Both the position numbers and the translations under genes were made by a program. The notes under the pieces were generated by a model. That model searched no databases. It had not been told where the DNA came from and worked only from the letters and a program-made list of their open reading frames with translations. From the NCBI RefSeq assembly GCF_014646235.1, contig NZ_BMNB01000016.1, positions 1 to 64,000 of the forward strand: DNA of 64,000 bases, given 5' to 3'. The stretch's first letter is position 1, and each line of letters opens with the position of its first letter. Of this stretch, positions 15,523-24,157 are shown piece by piece. This DNA comes from Micromonospora sonchi. Its GTDB lineage: Bacteria; Actinomycetota; Actinomycetes; Mycobacteriales; Micromonosporaceae.

Positions 15523-17688
15523 TCAGTCCGAGGTGACCTTGCTCGGCTTGGCGCTGCGCTCGTCGGTGGTCGGCTTGGTCGGGCGCTTGCCGTTCTCGCC
15601 GGTGCTGGTGATCTTCGTCGGGGTGGCCCCCCGGCCGCCCTCGCCCGGCACGGCCGCCACCGTCGGCTCGCCGTCCACCCCCGCGCTCGCGGCACCGCCG
15701 TCGATGGTGGTCGGATCGGTGTTCGCTTTCGTCGCCGGTGGATCCTCGACAGTGGTGACCGGCTCCGCGACCGGCCTCGTCGCCGGTACGCCGTCGTCCG
15801 TGCCGGGCGGGGCGCCGCTGGCGATCGAGGCGGCGGCCGTCGACGCGGCCAGAGCGGCGGACACCGGCGTGCCCGAGCCGGCGGGGGCGGGCGAGGTCGG
15901 TCCGTCCGGCGTCGAGGCCGCCTGTAGGCGCAGGTCGAGCAGCTTGCGCTGCAACTCGTCGGACTCCTGCCGGGACTTCCAGGTCTCCTGGCGCAGGTCG
16001 GCGAGCTGCTGCTGGGCCTTGGCGATCTCCAGCATCACCTGGGCGAGCTGCTGGCGGCTGGCCGCCGCCTCCTGCTGCGTCGCCGCCAGGTGCTGCTGAG
16101 TGGTGGCGAGGTGCTGCTGCGTGGTGGCCGCGTACTCCTCGAACTGGCGGCGCGAGGAGGCGACGTACTCCTCCGCCTCTCGCCGGGTGCTGGTGGCGTG
16201 CTCGTCCGCTTCGCTGCGGGTGGACGTCGCGTACTCCTCGGCTTCGCGGCGGAGGTTCGTCGCGTACTCCTCGGCCTCGCGGCGCTTGGTGGCCGTCTCG
16301 GTCTCGGTCTGACGCAGCAGCTCGCCGGCCTGCTCCTCGGCCTGTGCGCGGAGCGTGGCGGCCTCCCGCTCGGCGGCCTGGCGGACCTGGTCGGCGCCCT
16401 GCTCGATCTCGTTCTTTCGCGCGGTGTAATCCGACTCCAGCTCCGCCCGGCGCGCCTCGAAACCGGACTCCAGCTCGGTGGTGCGGGAGCGGATCTGCTC
16501 GTCGAGCTCGGCGGTGCGGATGGCGATCCGCTGATTCAGCTCGGTGTTGCGGGCCTTGTACTGCTTCTCCAACTCGTCCCGGCGGCTGGTGAACCCGCGT
16601 TCGGCGGTCGCCTTACGCTCGGCGAGCTCCCGGTCCGCCGCTTCGCGTCGGCCGTTGACCTCCATCTCCACCCCGGCCCGCCAGGCGCCCAACTCCTGCT
16701 GCGCCTGTGAGCGCGCGTGCTGCACGTACGCCTCGGTCTCGCTGCGCATGCGCTGGGCGTACGCCTCGGTTTCGGAGCGGGTCCGCTTGGCCGCCTCGGT
16801 GGCCTGGAGGGTCAGCCGCTCCGCCTCCTGGCGGGCCTTGTTGCGGGCTGCCCGCCCGGCCTCGGCGGCGTCGTCGATGATCTGCTTGGCCTCCTGGCTT
16901 GCCTTGGCGTGGGTGGCCCGCCCGGCCTCGGTGGCCTGGTCGATCAGGCGTTTGGCCTCCTGCTGGGCCTTGGCGTGCACCTCCTTGGCGGCCTCGCGCA
17001 GCTGGGTCGCCTCCTGCTGGGCGGTGGCATGTGCCTCGCGTGCAGCCTCGCGCAGCTTGGTGGCCTCCTGCTGGGCCCGGGCGTGGATCTCCTTGGCGGT
17101 GTCCCGAAGCTGCGTGGCCTCCTGCTCGGCCCGGGCCAGCGCATCCTGGGCGGTCTTGCGCAGCCGGGCGGCCTCCTCCTTGGCCGCCTTGCTGGCGGCC
17201 TCGGACTCCGCCCGTCGCGCCGCGGCCTGCCGCTCCTCCTCGGCCCGGCGGGCAGCCAGGGCGATCTCGAAGTCCTTGAGCGCCGTCGCGGCCTCGTCCC
17301 GGGCCTCCTCGATGATGTGCTCGGCGGCGGCCCGGCGGGCCTCGATCTCCTCGTTGGCGGCGGCGAGAATGTCTTCGGCCTGCTCCTCGGCCAGCGCGAG
17401 AATCTGCTCCACCCGGGGGCCGAGATGCCGGAACGCGGCCCGGTCGACCACCCCGATCTGCTTGCGCACCTGAGCCAGGTCACGTTGCAGCACCTCGACC
17501 TGGCCGGCCAGCTTGTGGATCTGGGTGTACGCCTGCTCCCGCTCGGCCGCCAGCGTCTCGATTTCGTGCTCGGCCCGAGCGACGTACTTTTCGACCTGTC
17601 GTTTGTCGAACCCCCGCAGGGCGGACTCGAAGTAGGGCTCCGTGGTCACATCCCCGCCGAGGGCGAACAGTTCCTCGCCGTGCGACAT
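15523..17688 (-). CDS. Large coiled-coil cytoskeletal protein, Scy/DivIVA-like
   Basis: 721 residues from the ATG 17686-17688; a longer ORF upstream adds non-conserved residues. The N-terminus has a DivIVA-like RGFDKRQVEKYV segment (25-36). A near-continuous Ala/Glu/Arg coiled coil runs to about residue 590, followed by a Pro/Thr/Gly-rich tail. A GPRVEQILALAEEQAEDIL block (about 90-108) is shared with the next gene's protein. Internal repeats include 18- and 22-residue units around HAKAQQEA and five 11-residue units of the REAEEYATSTR type (encoded at about 16115-16285), indicating hendecad coiled coil. In Streptomyces the corresponding locus encodes FilP and Scy, which organise DivIVA at hyphal tips. 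A polar-growth scaffold role is inferred. Confidence 0.82.
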   Translation of the reverse strand: MSHGEELFALGGDVTTEPYFESALRGFDKRQVEKYVARAEHEIETLAAEREQAYTQIHKLAGQVEVLQRDLAQVRKQIGVVDRAAFRHLGPRVEQILALAEEQAEDILAAANEEIEARRAAAEHIIEEARDEAATALKDFEIALAARRAEEERQAAARRAESEAASKAAKEEAARLRKTAQDALARAEQEATQLRDTAKEIHARAQQEATKLREAAREAHATAQQEATQLREAAKEVHAKAQQEAKRLIDQATEAGRATHAKASQEAKQIIDDAAEAGRAARNKARQEAERLTLQATEAAKRTRSETEAYAQRMRSETEAYVQHARSQAQQELGAWRAGVEMEVNGRREAADRELAERKATAERGFTSRRDELEKQYKARNTELNQRIAIRTAELDEQIRSRTTELESGFEARRAELESDYTARKNEIEQGADQVRQAAEREAATLRAQAEEQAGELLRQTETETATKRREAEEYATNLRREAEEYATSTRSEADEHATSTRREAEEYVASSRRQFEEYAATTQQHLATTQQHLAATQQEAAASRQQLAQVMLEIAKAQQQLADLRQETWKSRQESDELQRKLLDLRLQAASTPDGPTSPAPAGSGTPVSAALAASTAAASIASGAPPGTDDGVPATRPVAEPVTTVEDPPATKANTDPTTIDGGAASAGVDGEPTVAAVPGEGGRGATPTKITSTGENGKRPTKPTTDERSAKPSKVTSD

Positions 17689-17800
17689 ACACCCATCCTC
17701 ACACGCATCGGGGCCCGCTGGGGCGATACGGACGCCCAGGATTGGGAGCTGGCTCACGCACCGAGACACCCCCTCGGCGGCGCTTTCGCCAGACGCAGGG

Positions 17801-17842
17801 CGGCGCGGGGTGTCACCGTCAACCCGGTGTCACCCCGCGCCG
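17801..17842 (-). terminator. Hairpin terminator of the FilP-like gene
   Basis: Arms 17801-17818 and 17825-17842 pair over 17 of 18 positions (one T-T mismatch) with a short TCAAC loop region. It lies 23 bp past the FilP-like stop on the minus strand, ahead of the Scy-like start, and indicates that the two coiled-coil genes can be transcribed separately. Confidence 0.65.
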
Positions 17843-17864
17843 TGGATCATGCCCCGGTGGTTGC

Positions 17865-19130
17865 TCAGCTGGAGGTTTCCGCGGTCACCTTCTCGTCGTC
17901 GTCGTCCGCCTTCTTGGCCGCTGCCTTGTCCGACGCGGCGGCGTTCGAGCTGGGGACGCCCGGCACGATGCCGGCCAGGCCGGAGAGCATCTGCCCGAGC
18001 TGGGAGGTGACGGCGTCCTTCTGCCGGGTGAGGTCCTCGACCTCGCGGCGGGCCGCCTGCGTGGTGATCTCGGCCTCCGTGCGGGCCTCGCTGAGCAGCC
18101 GCTGCGACTCGGCGCGCGCCTCGCTCAGCGTACGCTCCGACAGGGCCTTGGCCTTCTCGATCGTCTCGGTGGCGCTGCGCTCGGACTCGACCCGGCGGGC
18201 CTCGGCGCGCTGCTCGATCTCCTTGGCCCGCTCCTGCGCGGCCCGGGCCCGCTGCTCGGCCTCGTTGACCAGCTTCTGGGTCTGCGCGACCTGGGCGGCG
18301 TGCCGCTCCGACTCCTCGCGCTCGGCCTTCTCCCGCCGCTCGGCGAGCTGGAGCTCCAGGGCCTGGATGTCCTTGTCGCGCTTGTCCCGCGCGTCGGTGA
18401 GCAGCTTCGTCGCCTCCGCGCGCTTCTCCTCGGCCTCCCGGGCAGCCTTGGCCCGCTGCTGGGTGATCTCACGCTCGGCGGTCGCCCGCAGGGTGGCCAC
18501 CTCCCGCTCGACCGTGGACTTCAGCTCGGCGACCTCGTGGGCGGTCACCGTGCGTAGCTGCTTGGTCTCCCGCTCCGCGTCGGCGCGCAGCGTGTCGGCC
18601 TCCCGGCGGGCCTGGACGCGTACCTCGGCCGCCTCGCGCTCGGCGGCGGTGCGGACGTTGCCCGCCTCCCGCTCGGCGGTGGCCTTCATCGCGGCCGCCT
18701 CGGCCCGCGCCTTGTCGGTGATCTCCCGGGCCTCGAGACGGGCTGCGGAGAGGATGCCCTCCGACTCGCGCTTGGCCTCGTTGCGGTGGTCGTTGGCCTG
18801 CTCCTCGGCGAGCCGGAGGATCTGCTCCACCCGGGTGCCGAGCCCGGAGAGCGTGGGCCGGCTGTTCTCCTCCAGCTGCTTGCTGGTGTCGGTGAGCTTC
18901 TGCTCCAGGGCGGTGAGCCGCTGCTCGGACTGCCGGAGCCGGCGCTGCGCGTCGTTGAGCGCCTGCTCGGCGTCGGCGCGGTCCTTGTTGGCCTGGCTCA
19001 GTGCGGCGTTCAGCCGGCCGATGAAGTCGTCGACCTGACCGGTGTTGTATCCGCGCAGGCCAACCGTGAAATCGGGCTGCGAGTTCGCGTTATCGAAGAA
19101 CGCGAGAGGGGAGGACTGTTGCTGGGGCAT
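17865..19130 (-). CDS. FilP-like coiled-coil cytoskeletal protein
   Basis: 421 residues from the ATG 19128-19130 (MPQQQSSPLAFF). The N-terminus has a DivIVA-like GLRGYNTGQVDDFIGRLNAAL block (about 24-44), then LSGLGTRVEQILRLAEEQAND. This is followed by about 270 residues of Ala/Glu/Arg coiled coil, and a C-terminal RQKDAVTSQLGQMLSGLAGI segment that matches the end of Streptomyces FilP in character. FilP forms intermediate-filament-like polymers and interacts with DivIVA. Gene order (coiled coil, coiled coil, epimerase, thiolase) matches SCO5396-SCO5399 as I recall it. A hairpin follows the stop. Confidence 0.85.
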   Translation of the reverse strand: MPQQQSSPLAFFDNANSQPDFTVGLRGYNTGQVDDFIGRLNAALSQANKDRADAEQALNDAQRRLRQSEQRLTALEQKLTDTSKQLEENSRPTLSGLGTRVEQILRLAEEQANDHRNEAKRESEGILSAARLEAREITDKARAEAAAMKATAEREAGNVRTAAEREAAEVRVQARREADTLRADAERETKQLRTVTAHEVAELKSTVEREVATLRATAEREITQQRAKAAREAEEKRAEATKLLTDARDKRDKDIQALELQLAERREKAEREESERHAAQVAQTQKLVNEAEQRARAAQERAKEIEQRAEARRVESERSATETIEKAKALSERTLSEARAESQRLLSEARTEAEITTQAARREVEDLTRQKDAVTSQLGQMLSGLAGIVPGVPSSNAAASDKAAAKKADDDDEKVTAETSS

Positions 19131-19593
19131 TGGGACATACTGGCAGACTCCCCGGGGTGCTTCCAAGGGCGTGCCGTCCTCATTACATGGTCAACTGGAC
19201 GAGCCGCCACGCAGCCGTGCCGAGGGGCGATCTTGCCAGCTCCGGGCGGAGCCCGGGGTACGGAGCGTGACGTGGAATAGGGCCGCCAGGCGCGACCGCT
19301 CGGCCCATTGTTTCCACCCGGCTCGATCTCACGAAGGGGCCGTCCGCGCGGGTGGGTGAAAGCGGGTGGGTGAAGAGCCAAGCGCGTTCACCGAATGGCC
19401 ATCCCGTGGCTCGTCCGTCAGGTCAGCGTCCGCCGGACGCTCGGGCGGCTCCGCCGCCAGCCGACGTACGCCTCGCGGCCGCCTCGTCCCTCGGCTCCTC
19501 CGCGGGTTCGCCGGTTCCTCGGCGAGGGCTTGTTAATAGGGGCCCCTTCCTATGCACGAGGCGTTAAGAAGGGGCCCTTCCTTACACCCTTCC
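19131..19593. other. 463-bp intergenic region without a gene
   Basis: It holds the promoter side of the FilP-like gene and, at its right end, repeat copy D. A short tandem of GGGTGGGTGAA-like sequence is at about 19350-19375. Small ORFs here overlap the repeat or are low-complexity Arg/Pro translations, and I do not support any of them. Confidence 0.6.
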
Positions 19594-19599
19594 TTACAC
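19531..19599 (-). repeat. 56-bp intergenic repeat, copy D, with partial duplication
   Basis: The full copy spans 19531-19586 in reverse orientation. A second partial start (CCCTTCCTTACAC) at 19587-19599 duplicates the first 13 bp. Read on the minus strand, the epimerase stop codon TAA (19594-19596) is inside that partial TGTAAGG, so the repeat provides the stop. Confidence 0.85.
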
Positions 19600-20055
19600 C
19601 TCGACCAGTTCGATCAGGACGCCGTGGGCGTCCTTGGGGTGGACGAAGTTGATCCGCGAGCCGGCGGTGCCGCGCCGCGGGGTGTCGTAGAGCAGGCGAA
19701 GGCCGCGTTCACGCAGCGCGGCACAGGCGGCGTCGATGTCCGCCACGGTGTACGCCACCTGCTGCACGCCCGGGCCGTTGCGATCGAGGAACTTCGCGAT
19801 GGTCGATTTCGGGGTCAGCGGGGCGAGCAGTTGCACGCAGCCGCCCTCGGCGGTCGGCCCGACCGACATCATCGCCTCGCGTACGCCCTGCTCGGTGTTG
19901 GTCTCGGTGTGCACGCAGCGCATCCCGAACGTCCGCTGGTAGAAGTCGATCGCGGCGTCGAGGTCCGGGACCGCGATCCCGACATGGTCGATGCGGCGCA
20001 GGCCGATGTCTGTGACATAGTCGGCAGCGGGCTCGACGGGGGAGTTCTCAGGCAT
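19594..20055 (-). CDS. mce: Methylmalonyl-CoA epimerase
   Basis: 153 residues from the ATG 20053-20055 (MPENSPVEPA). It interconverts (R)- and (S)-methylmalonyl-CoA in the propionyl-CoA to succinyl-CoA pathway. The VOC fold is visible: RIDHVGIAVPDLDAAIDFYQRTFG (about 20-43), HTETNTEQGVREAMM, GGCVQLLAPLTPKSTIAKFLDRNGPGVQQVAY and a C-terminal KDAHGVLIELVEV with metal ligands His, Gln, His and Glu. It is divergent from the thiolase gene with a 60-bp shared promoter region. The M. tuberculosis counterpart is Rv1322A beside fadA4. The stop codon lies in a repeat fragment. Confidence 0.93.
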   Translation of the reverse strand: MPENSPVEPAADYVTDIGLRRIDHVGIAVPDLDAAIDFYQRTFGMRCVHTETNTEQGVREAMMSVGPTAEGGCVQLLAPLTPKSTIAKFLDRNGPGVQQVAYTVADIDAACAALRERGLRLLYDTPRRGTAGSRINFVHPKDAHGVLIELVEV

Positions 20056-20071
20056 GACGTTAGTCTGGCCG

Positions 20072-20081
20072 AACAATCGTT
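20072..20081. promoter_or_regulatory. Possible operator in the mce/thiolase divergent promoter
   Basis: AACAATCGTT is an 8-of-10 inverted repeat midway between the epimerase and thiolase starts. AAC...GTT half sites occur in TetR regulators of lipid catabolism. The match is short and could be chance. Confidence 0.25.
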
Positions 20082-20115
20082 AAGGCGTACAGGTCGGCAC
20101 CCCTCGGAGGCAGGT

Positions 20116-21315
20116 ATGGCTTCGGTGATCATCAGCGGCGCGCGGACCCCGATGGGGCGCCTGTTGGGCAACCTCAAGGACCTACCGGCGACCAAGCTCG
20201 GCGGCATCGCCATCTCCGCGGCGCTGGAGCGCTCCGGGGTCGCCCCGGATCAGGTGCAGTACGTGATCATGGGGCAGGTGCTCCAGGCCGGTACCGGGCA
20301 GATCCCGGCCCGCCAGGCGGCCGTGGCGGCGGGCATCCCGATGTCGGTGCCGGCCCTGACGATCAACAAGGTCTGCCTCTCCGGCCTGGACGCGATCGCC
20401 CTGGCCGACCAGCTGATCCGGGCCGGCGAGTTCGACATCGTGGTGGCCGGCGGCATGGAGTCGATGACCAACGCCCCGCACCTGCTGCTCGGTCAGCGCG
20501 CCGGCCACAAGTACGGCGACGTGACCCTCAAGGACCACATGGCGCTCGACGGGTTGAGCGACGCCTGGGACTGCTGCTCGATGGGCGAGTCCACCGAGCG
20601 GCACGGCAGCACCCGCGGCATCACCCGCCAGGAGCAGGACGAGTTCGCCGCCGCCAGCCACCAGCGGGCCGCCGCCGCGCAGAAGAACGGACACTTCGCC
20701 GACGAGATCACCCCGGTGGTCATCCCGCAGCGCAAGGGCGACCCGTTGGTGATCAGCGAGGACGAGGGCATCCGGCCGGACGCCACCGCCGAATCCCTGG
20801 CCAAGCTCCGGCCCGCCTTCGCCTCCGACGGCACCATCACCGCCGGCAGCTCCTCGCCGATCTCCGACGGTGCCGCGGCGGTGGTCGTGATGAGCAAGGC
20901 GAAGGCCAAGGAACTCGGCCTGGCCTGGCTGGCCGAGGTGGGGGCGCACGGCAACGTCGCCGGTCCGGACAACTCGCTGCACTCGCAGCCGTCCAACGCC
21001 ATCCAGCACGCCCTGCGCAAGGGCGGGCTGAGCGTCTCCGACCTCGATCTGATCGAGATCAACGAGGCGTTCGCCCAGGTCGGCATCCAATCCATCCGTG
21101 ACCTCGGGGTCAGCCCGGACAAGGTCAACGTGAACGGCGGCGCGATTGCGCTGGGCCACCCGATCGGGATGTCCGGCGCCCGGCTGGTGCTCACCCTCGC
21201 GATGGAACTCAAGCGGCGTGGCGGCGGCACCGGGGCGGCGGCGCTCTGCGGTGGCGGCGGCCAGGGCGACGCCCTGATCATTCACGTGCCCGCCAACGCT
21301 GAGAGCGTGCAGTGA
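20116..21315 (+). CDS. Acetyl-CoA C-acetyltransferase (thiolase)
   Basis: 399 residues from the ATG at 20116 with GGAGG 10 bp upstream. It condenses two acetyl-CoA or cleaves 3-ketoacyl-CoA. The three thiolase signatures are present: NKVCLSGLDAI with the nucleophilic Cys near residue 88, NGGAIALGHPIGMSGAR with the catalytic His, and the C-terminal CGGGGQGDA with the second Cys. It is divergent from mce and followed by meaB after an 80-bp gap containing a short direct repeat. It matches fadA4 (Rv1323) in position. Together with the hydroxyacyl-CoA dehydrogenase at 9564 it could feed ketoacyl or butyryl-CoA metabolism. Confidence 0.94.
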   Translation: MASVIISGARTPMGRLLGNLKDLPATKLGGIAISAALERSGVAPDQVQYVIMGQVLQAGTGQIPARQAAVAAGIPMSVPALTINKVCLSGLDAIALADQLIRAGEFDIVVAGGMESMTNAPHLLLGQRAGHKYGDVTLKDHMALDGLSDAWDCCSMGESTERHGSTRGITRQEQDEFAAASHQRAAAAQKNGHFADEITPVVIPQRKGDPLVISEDEGIRPDATAESLAKLRPAFASDGTITAGSSSPISDGAAAVVVMSKAKAKELGLAWLAEVGAHGNVAGPDNSLHSQPSNAIQHALRKGGLSVSDLDLIEINEAFAQVGIQSIRDLGVSPDKVNVNGGAIALGHPIGMSGARLVLTLAMELKRRGGGTGAAALCGGGGQGDALIIHVPANAESVQ

Positions 21316-21322
21316 GGGTGCC

Positions 21323-21387
21323 GAGCGAGCCGGGTCCGCGAGAGGCGGCGTGATGAAGGCGCGGAGCGAGCCGGGTCAGCGAGAGGC
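21323..21387 (+). repeat. Direct repeat of 24 bp, period 41 bp
   Basis: GAGCGAGCCGGGTC, then GCGAGAGGC, occurs at 21323-21346 and 21364-21387, differing at about two positions. The second unit falls in the 5' part of the longest meaB ORF. Since the period is not a multiple of three, this argues for the later GTG start. Confidence 0.6.
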
Positions 21388-21394
21388 CGGCGCG

Positions 21395-22399
21395 GTGAGC
21401 CGGTCGAACGGTGGTGTTCCGGTCGTGGCCACCGGTCCGGTGCGCCGCAGTCGGGACGTACCGATGCTGGTCGGGCGGGCCCGCGACGGTGACGCCCGCG
21501 CGGTGGCCCGGCTGATCAGCCTGGTCGAGGCCGGCGACGAGGCGCTGCCGGCCATCGCCGCCGCGCTCGCTCCCTACACCGGTCAGGCCCAGGTGGTCGG
21601 CCTGACCGGCTCTCCCGGAGTGGGCAAGTCGACCACCACCAACGAGTTGGTGCGTGCCCTACGGGCCCGGGGCCACCGGGTCGGCGTACTGGCCATCGAC
21701 CCGTCCAGCCCGTTCAGCGGCGGGGCGATCCTCGGTGACCGGGTCCGGATGCAGGACCACGCCACCGATCCGGGCGTCTACATCCGCTCGATGTCCAACC
21801 GGGGCCACCTCGGCGGACTGTCGGCGGCCACCCCGCAGGCGGTGCGGGTGCTGGAGGGTGCAGGCTGCGACGTGGTGCTGGTGGAGACGGTCGGTGTCGG
21901 GCAGGCCGAGGTCGACGTCGCCTCGCTGGCCGACACCACTCTGGTGCTGCTCGCGCCCGGTATGGGCGACGCGATCCAGGCGGTGAAGGCCGGCATCCTG
22001 GAGATCGCCGACGTCTTCGTGGTCAACAAGGCCGACCGCGACGGCGCCGACGCGACCGTCCGGGACATCCAGGGCATGATCGCGCTCGGCGAACGCGGGT
22101 CGGGCCAGTGGCGGCCGCAGGTGGTGCGGGCCGTTGCCGTGCGCAGCGAGGGGATCGACGACATCGCCGCCGCGATCGACAAGCACCGTGGCTGGCTGGT
22201 CGAGCACGACGAGCTGCGCCGCCGCCGCGAGGCGCGGGCCGCCGCCGAGATCGAGGCGATCGCGCTTGGCACGCTGCGGGCCCGGATCGGTTCACTGCGC
22301 GACGGTACGCAGCTGCCCGCGCTCGCCGCCGAGGTCGCCGCCGGTACGACTGATCCGTACCGCGCCGCCGACGCGCTGCTCGCCCAGCTGTCCGGGTAG
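21395..22399 (+). CDS. meaB: Methylmalonyl-CoA mutase-associated GTPase MeaB
   Basis: 334 residues from the GTG at 21395, which has GAGAGG 7 bp upstream; GTG/ATG at 21350/21353 would add 14-15 residues encoded in a repeated segment. MeaB is a G3E P-loop GTPase that gates adenosylcobalamin delivery to methylmalonyl-CoA mutase and protects it from inactivation. Visible motifs: Walker A GSPGVGKSTT, AIDPSSPFSGGAILGDRVRM (switch I), VETVGVGQAEVDV (switch II region) and VNKAD (G4). The mutase genes are not in this window, but mce and the adenosyltransferase are, so this is the accessory part of the pathway. Confidence 0.93.
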   Translation: MSRSNGGVPVVATGPVRRSRDVPMLVGRARDGDARAVARLISLVEAGDEALPAIAAALAPYTGQAQVVGLTGSPGVGKSTTTNELVRALRARGHRVGVLAIDPSSPFSGGAILGDRVRMQDHATDPGVYIRSMSNRGHLGGLSAATPQAVRVLEGAGCDVVLVETVGVGQAEVDVASLADTTLVLLAPGMGDAIQAVKAGILEIADVFVVNKADRDGADATVRDIQGMIALGERGSGQWRPQVVRAVAVRSEGIDDIAAAIDKHRGWLVEHDELRRRREARAAAEIEAIALGTLRARIGSLRDGTQLPALAAEVAAGTTDPYRAADALLAQLSG

Positions 22400-22585
22400 G
22401 CCGTGGGCGGGCGGCCCGCGTCACCGACCCCGCCCCCGCCCCCGCCCCTGGCCCTGGCCCTGGCCCGGTCAACGGCTTCCTTGCCTCGACCCGCCGGCGT
22501 CCACTACGGAGGAAGCCGGACGGTTAGGCTCGCACCGCCCCGCGACGCACGTGGGGCGGGGTAGCGGGCCACTGGGGGAGAGAGC

Positions 22586-22990
22586 ATGGACCACGAGATG
22601 ACGCAGGAGTTGCCGATGACGCCGGACGCGGTGGCGGGTGGTCGTACGCACATCTCGGACGAGGTGGTGGAGAAGCTCGCGGTGGCCGCGGCGAAGGCCG
22701 TGCCCGGCGTGGTCGAACTCGGCGGGGACATCGCGCGGTTCTTCAACGCGGTGCTCGACCGGGTCGGGCTGGACCAGCTGGGCGACGCCCGACGTGGCTG
22801 CTCCGCTCACGTCGTCAACGGCGGCGCGGTGATCAACCTGGTCATCGTGACCGACGCCGGACATCCGGTGCCCGAGGTGACCACGGCGGTGCGGGCCGAG
22901 GTGACCCAGGCGGTCGAGGCGTACGGGCTGCGGGTCGACGAGATCAACATCCGGGTCGACGATGTGGCCATCGGAGGGACGGCCACCTGA
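22586..22990 (+). CDS. Asp23/Gls24 family envelope stress protein
   Basis: 134 residues after GGGGGAGAGAGC. After a 20-residue leader, the Asp23 core begins THISDEVVEKLAVAAAKAVPGVVEL and continues with VVNGGAVINLVIVTDAGHPVPEVTTAVRAEV and AYGLRVDEINIRVDDVAI. In Firmicutes, Asp23 forms membrane-associated patches and is induced by alkaline or cell wall stress; the actinobacterial function is not established. The upstream 186-bp gap contains CCCCGC and CCTGGC low-complexity runs but no gene. Confidence 0.88.
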   Translation: MDHEMTQELPMTPDAVAGGRTHISDEVVEKLAVAAAKAVPGVVELGGDIARFFNAVLDRVGLDQLGDARRGCSAHVVNGGAVINLVIVTDAGHPVPEVTTAVRAEVTQAVEAYGLRVDEINIRVDDVAIGGTAT

Positions 22991-22999
22991 ACACCCCGA

Positions 23000-23020
23000 G
23001 CCGCCCGGTCACCGGGCGGC
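23000..23020 (+). terminator. Short hairpin after the Asp23 gene
   Basis: GCCGCCCG and CGGGCGGC form a perfect 8-bp stem with a 5-nt loop, 10 bp after the stop. It is short but well placed. Confidence 0.5.
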
Positions 23021-23134
23021 CACGGACCCCGCAGGGCGCTGCTCGGCCGGGGCGGCTGGGCAGGGGTGACAGTCGCAACTGGGCGGGCCGCGGTTGATCT
23101 GAGTTCGGCAGATCGCGTGCGAGACTAGATAACC

Positions 23135-24058
23135 ATGAGCGACCCACGGATCACCTCGTCGATCTTCACCCGCGGCGCGGTCGACCTCAGCGCGCTGCGC
23201 AGTCCTGCCCCCAGTCCCGCCCCCGGTCCTGCCCCGGCACCGGCGCAGGCGGGTCCCCCCGCCGGTGCGCCCGGCGGCGCCGTCGGCGGCGTCACCGTCA
23301 TCGACGTGACCGAGGCGACCTTCCAGTCCGAGGTCCTGGAGCGCTCGCTGACCACACCCGTGGTGGTGGACTTCTGGGCGGAGTGGTGCCAGCCCTGCAA
23401 GCAGCTCTCGCCGGTGCTGGAGCGGTTGGCGGTGGAGGGCGGCGGCGCCTGGGTGCTCGCGAAGGTCGACGTGGACGCCAACCCGCGGCTGGCGCAGATG
23501 TTCCGGGTGCAGGGCATCCCGATGGTGTACGCGGTGGTCGGCGGGCAGCCGGTCGACGCCTTCTCCGGGGTGGTGCCCGAGCCGCAACTGCGCCAGTGGA
23601 TCCAGGCTGTGCTCAAAGCCGGCGGGGTCGAGGTGGCCGACCCGGAGGACCCCCGCCTCGACGAGGCGGACGACGCCCTGATGAGCGGCGACCTGGACGC
23701 CGCCGAGCAGGCGTACCGGAAGATCCTGGCCGAGGCCCCGACGGACGCCGCGGCAGAGGCCGGGCTGGCCCAGGTCGGGCTCGCCCGTCGGGTGGCCGGC
23801 GTCGACCCGCAGGCGGCGCTCGCCGCCGCGGCGGCCGATCCGGCCGACGTCGACGCCCAACTGTTGGCCGCCGACATCGAGGTGCTCAGCGGCCTGGCCG
23901 AGCAGGCGTACCAGCGGCTCGTCGGGGTGGTCCGGCGCACCGCCGGCGACGACCGCGAGAAGGTACGCCAGCACCTCGTCGGCCTGTTCGCCATCGCCGG
24001 GCCGGAGGACCCCGTGGTCGCCTCGGCCCGCCGGGCCCTGGCCAGCGCCCTGTTCTGA
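23135..24058 (+). CDS. Thioredoxin-TPR chaperone-like protein (CnoX/YbbN type)
   Basis: 307 residues. A Pro/Ala/Gly-rich N-terminus (to about 48) precedes a thioredoxin domain with VVVDFWAEWCQPCKQLSPVLERLA, including the redox motif WCQPC (residues 84-88). A C-terminal alpha-helical TPR-like region begins about residue 175 (ADDALMSGDLDAAEQAYRKILAEAPTDA). In E. coli, YbbN/CnoX couples chaperone activity to thiol protection. Here the CxxC is intact, so oxidoreductase activity is possible. It matches Rv1324 of M. tuberculosis in position beside the thiolase. A duplicated sequence and a hairpin follow the gene. Confidence 0.92.
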   Translation: MSDPRITSSIFTRGAVDLSALRSPAPSPAPGPAPAPAQAGPPAGAPGGAVGGVTVIDVTEATFQSEVLERSLTTPVVVDFWAEWCQPCKQLSPVLERLAVEGGGAWVLAKVDVDANPRLAQMFRVQGIPMVYAVVGGQPVDAFSGVVPEPQLRQWIQAVLKAGGVEVADPEDPRLDEADDALMSGDLDAAEQAYRKILAEAPTDAAAEAGLAQVGLARRVAGVDPQAALAAAAADPADVDAQLLAADIEVLSGLAEQAYQRLVGVVRRTAGDDREKVRQHLVGLFAIAGPEDPVVASARRALASALF

Positions 24059-24104
24059 GCGCGGGCCCTGGCCAGCGCTCGGTCCTGAGCCACTGAACGC
24101 CAGT

Positions 24105-24132
24105 GCGGGCCGGCGTAGCGCCGCCGGCCCGC
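24105..24132 (+). terminator. Hairpin terminator after the thioredoxin gene
   Basis: GCGGGCCGGCG (24105-24115) pairs perfectly with CGCCGGCCCGC (24122-24132) across a 6-nt loop. It lies between the thioredoxin stop and the arginase-family start, so these two genes may be separate transcripts. Confidence 0.65.
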
Positions 24133-24157
24133 CGGAGACACCGGAGGACGGGAGCCC

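Noticed and set aside
16717..19038. A 773-residue plus-strand open frame through both coiled-coil genes
   Set aside because: Leu/Ser/Arg-rich shadow of the coiled-coil codons; it crosses two genes and their terminator and has no start signal.
23990..24090. Duplicated GCCCTGGCCAGCGC segment at the thioredoxin gene end
   Set aside because: A single local duplication of about 30 bp around the stop codon; noted but too small to support a separate element.
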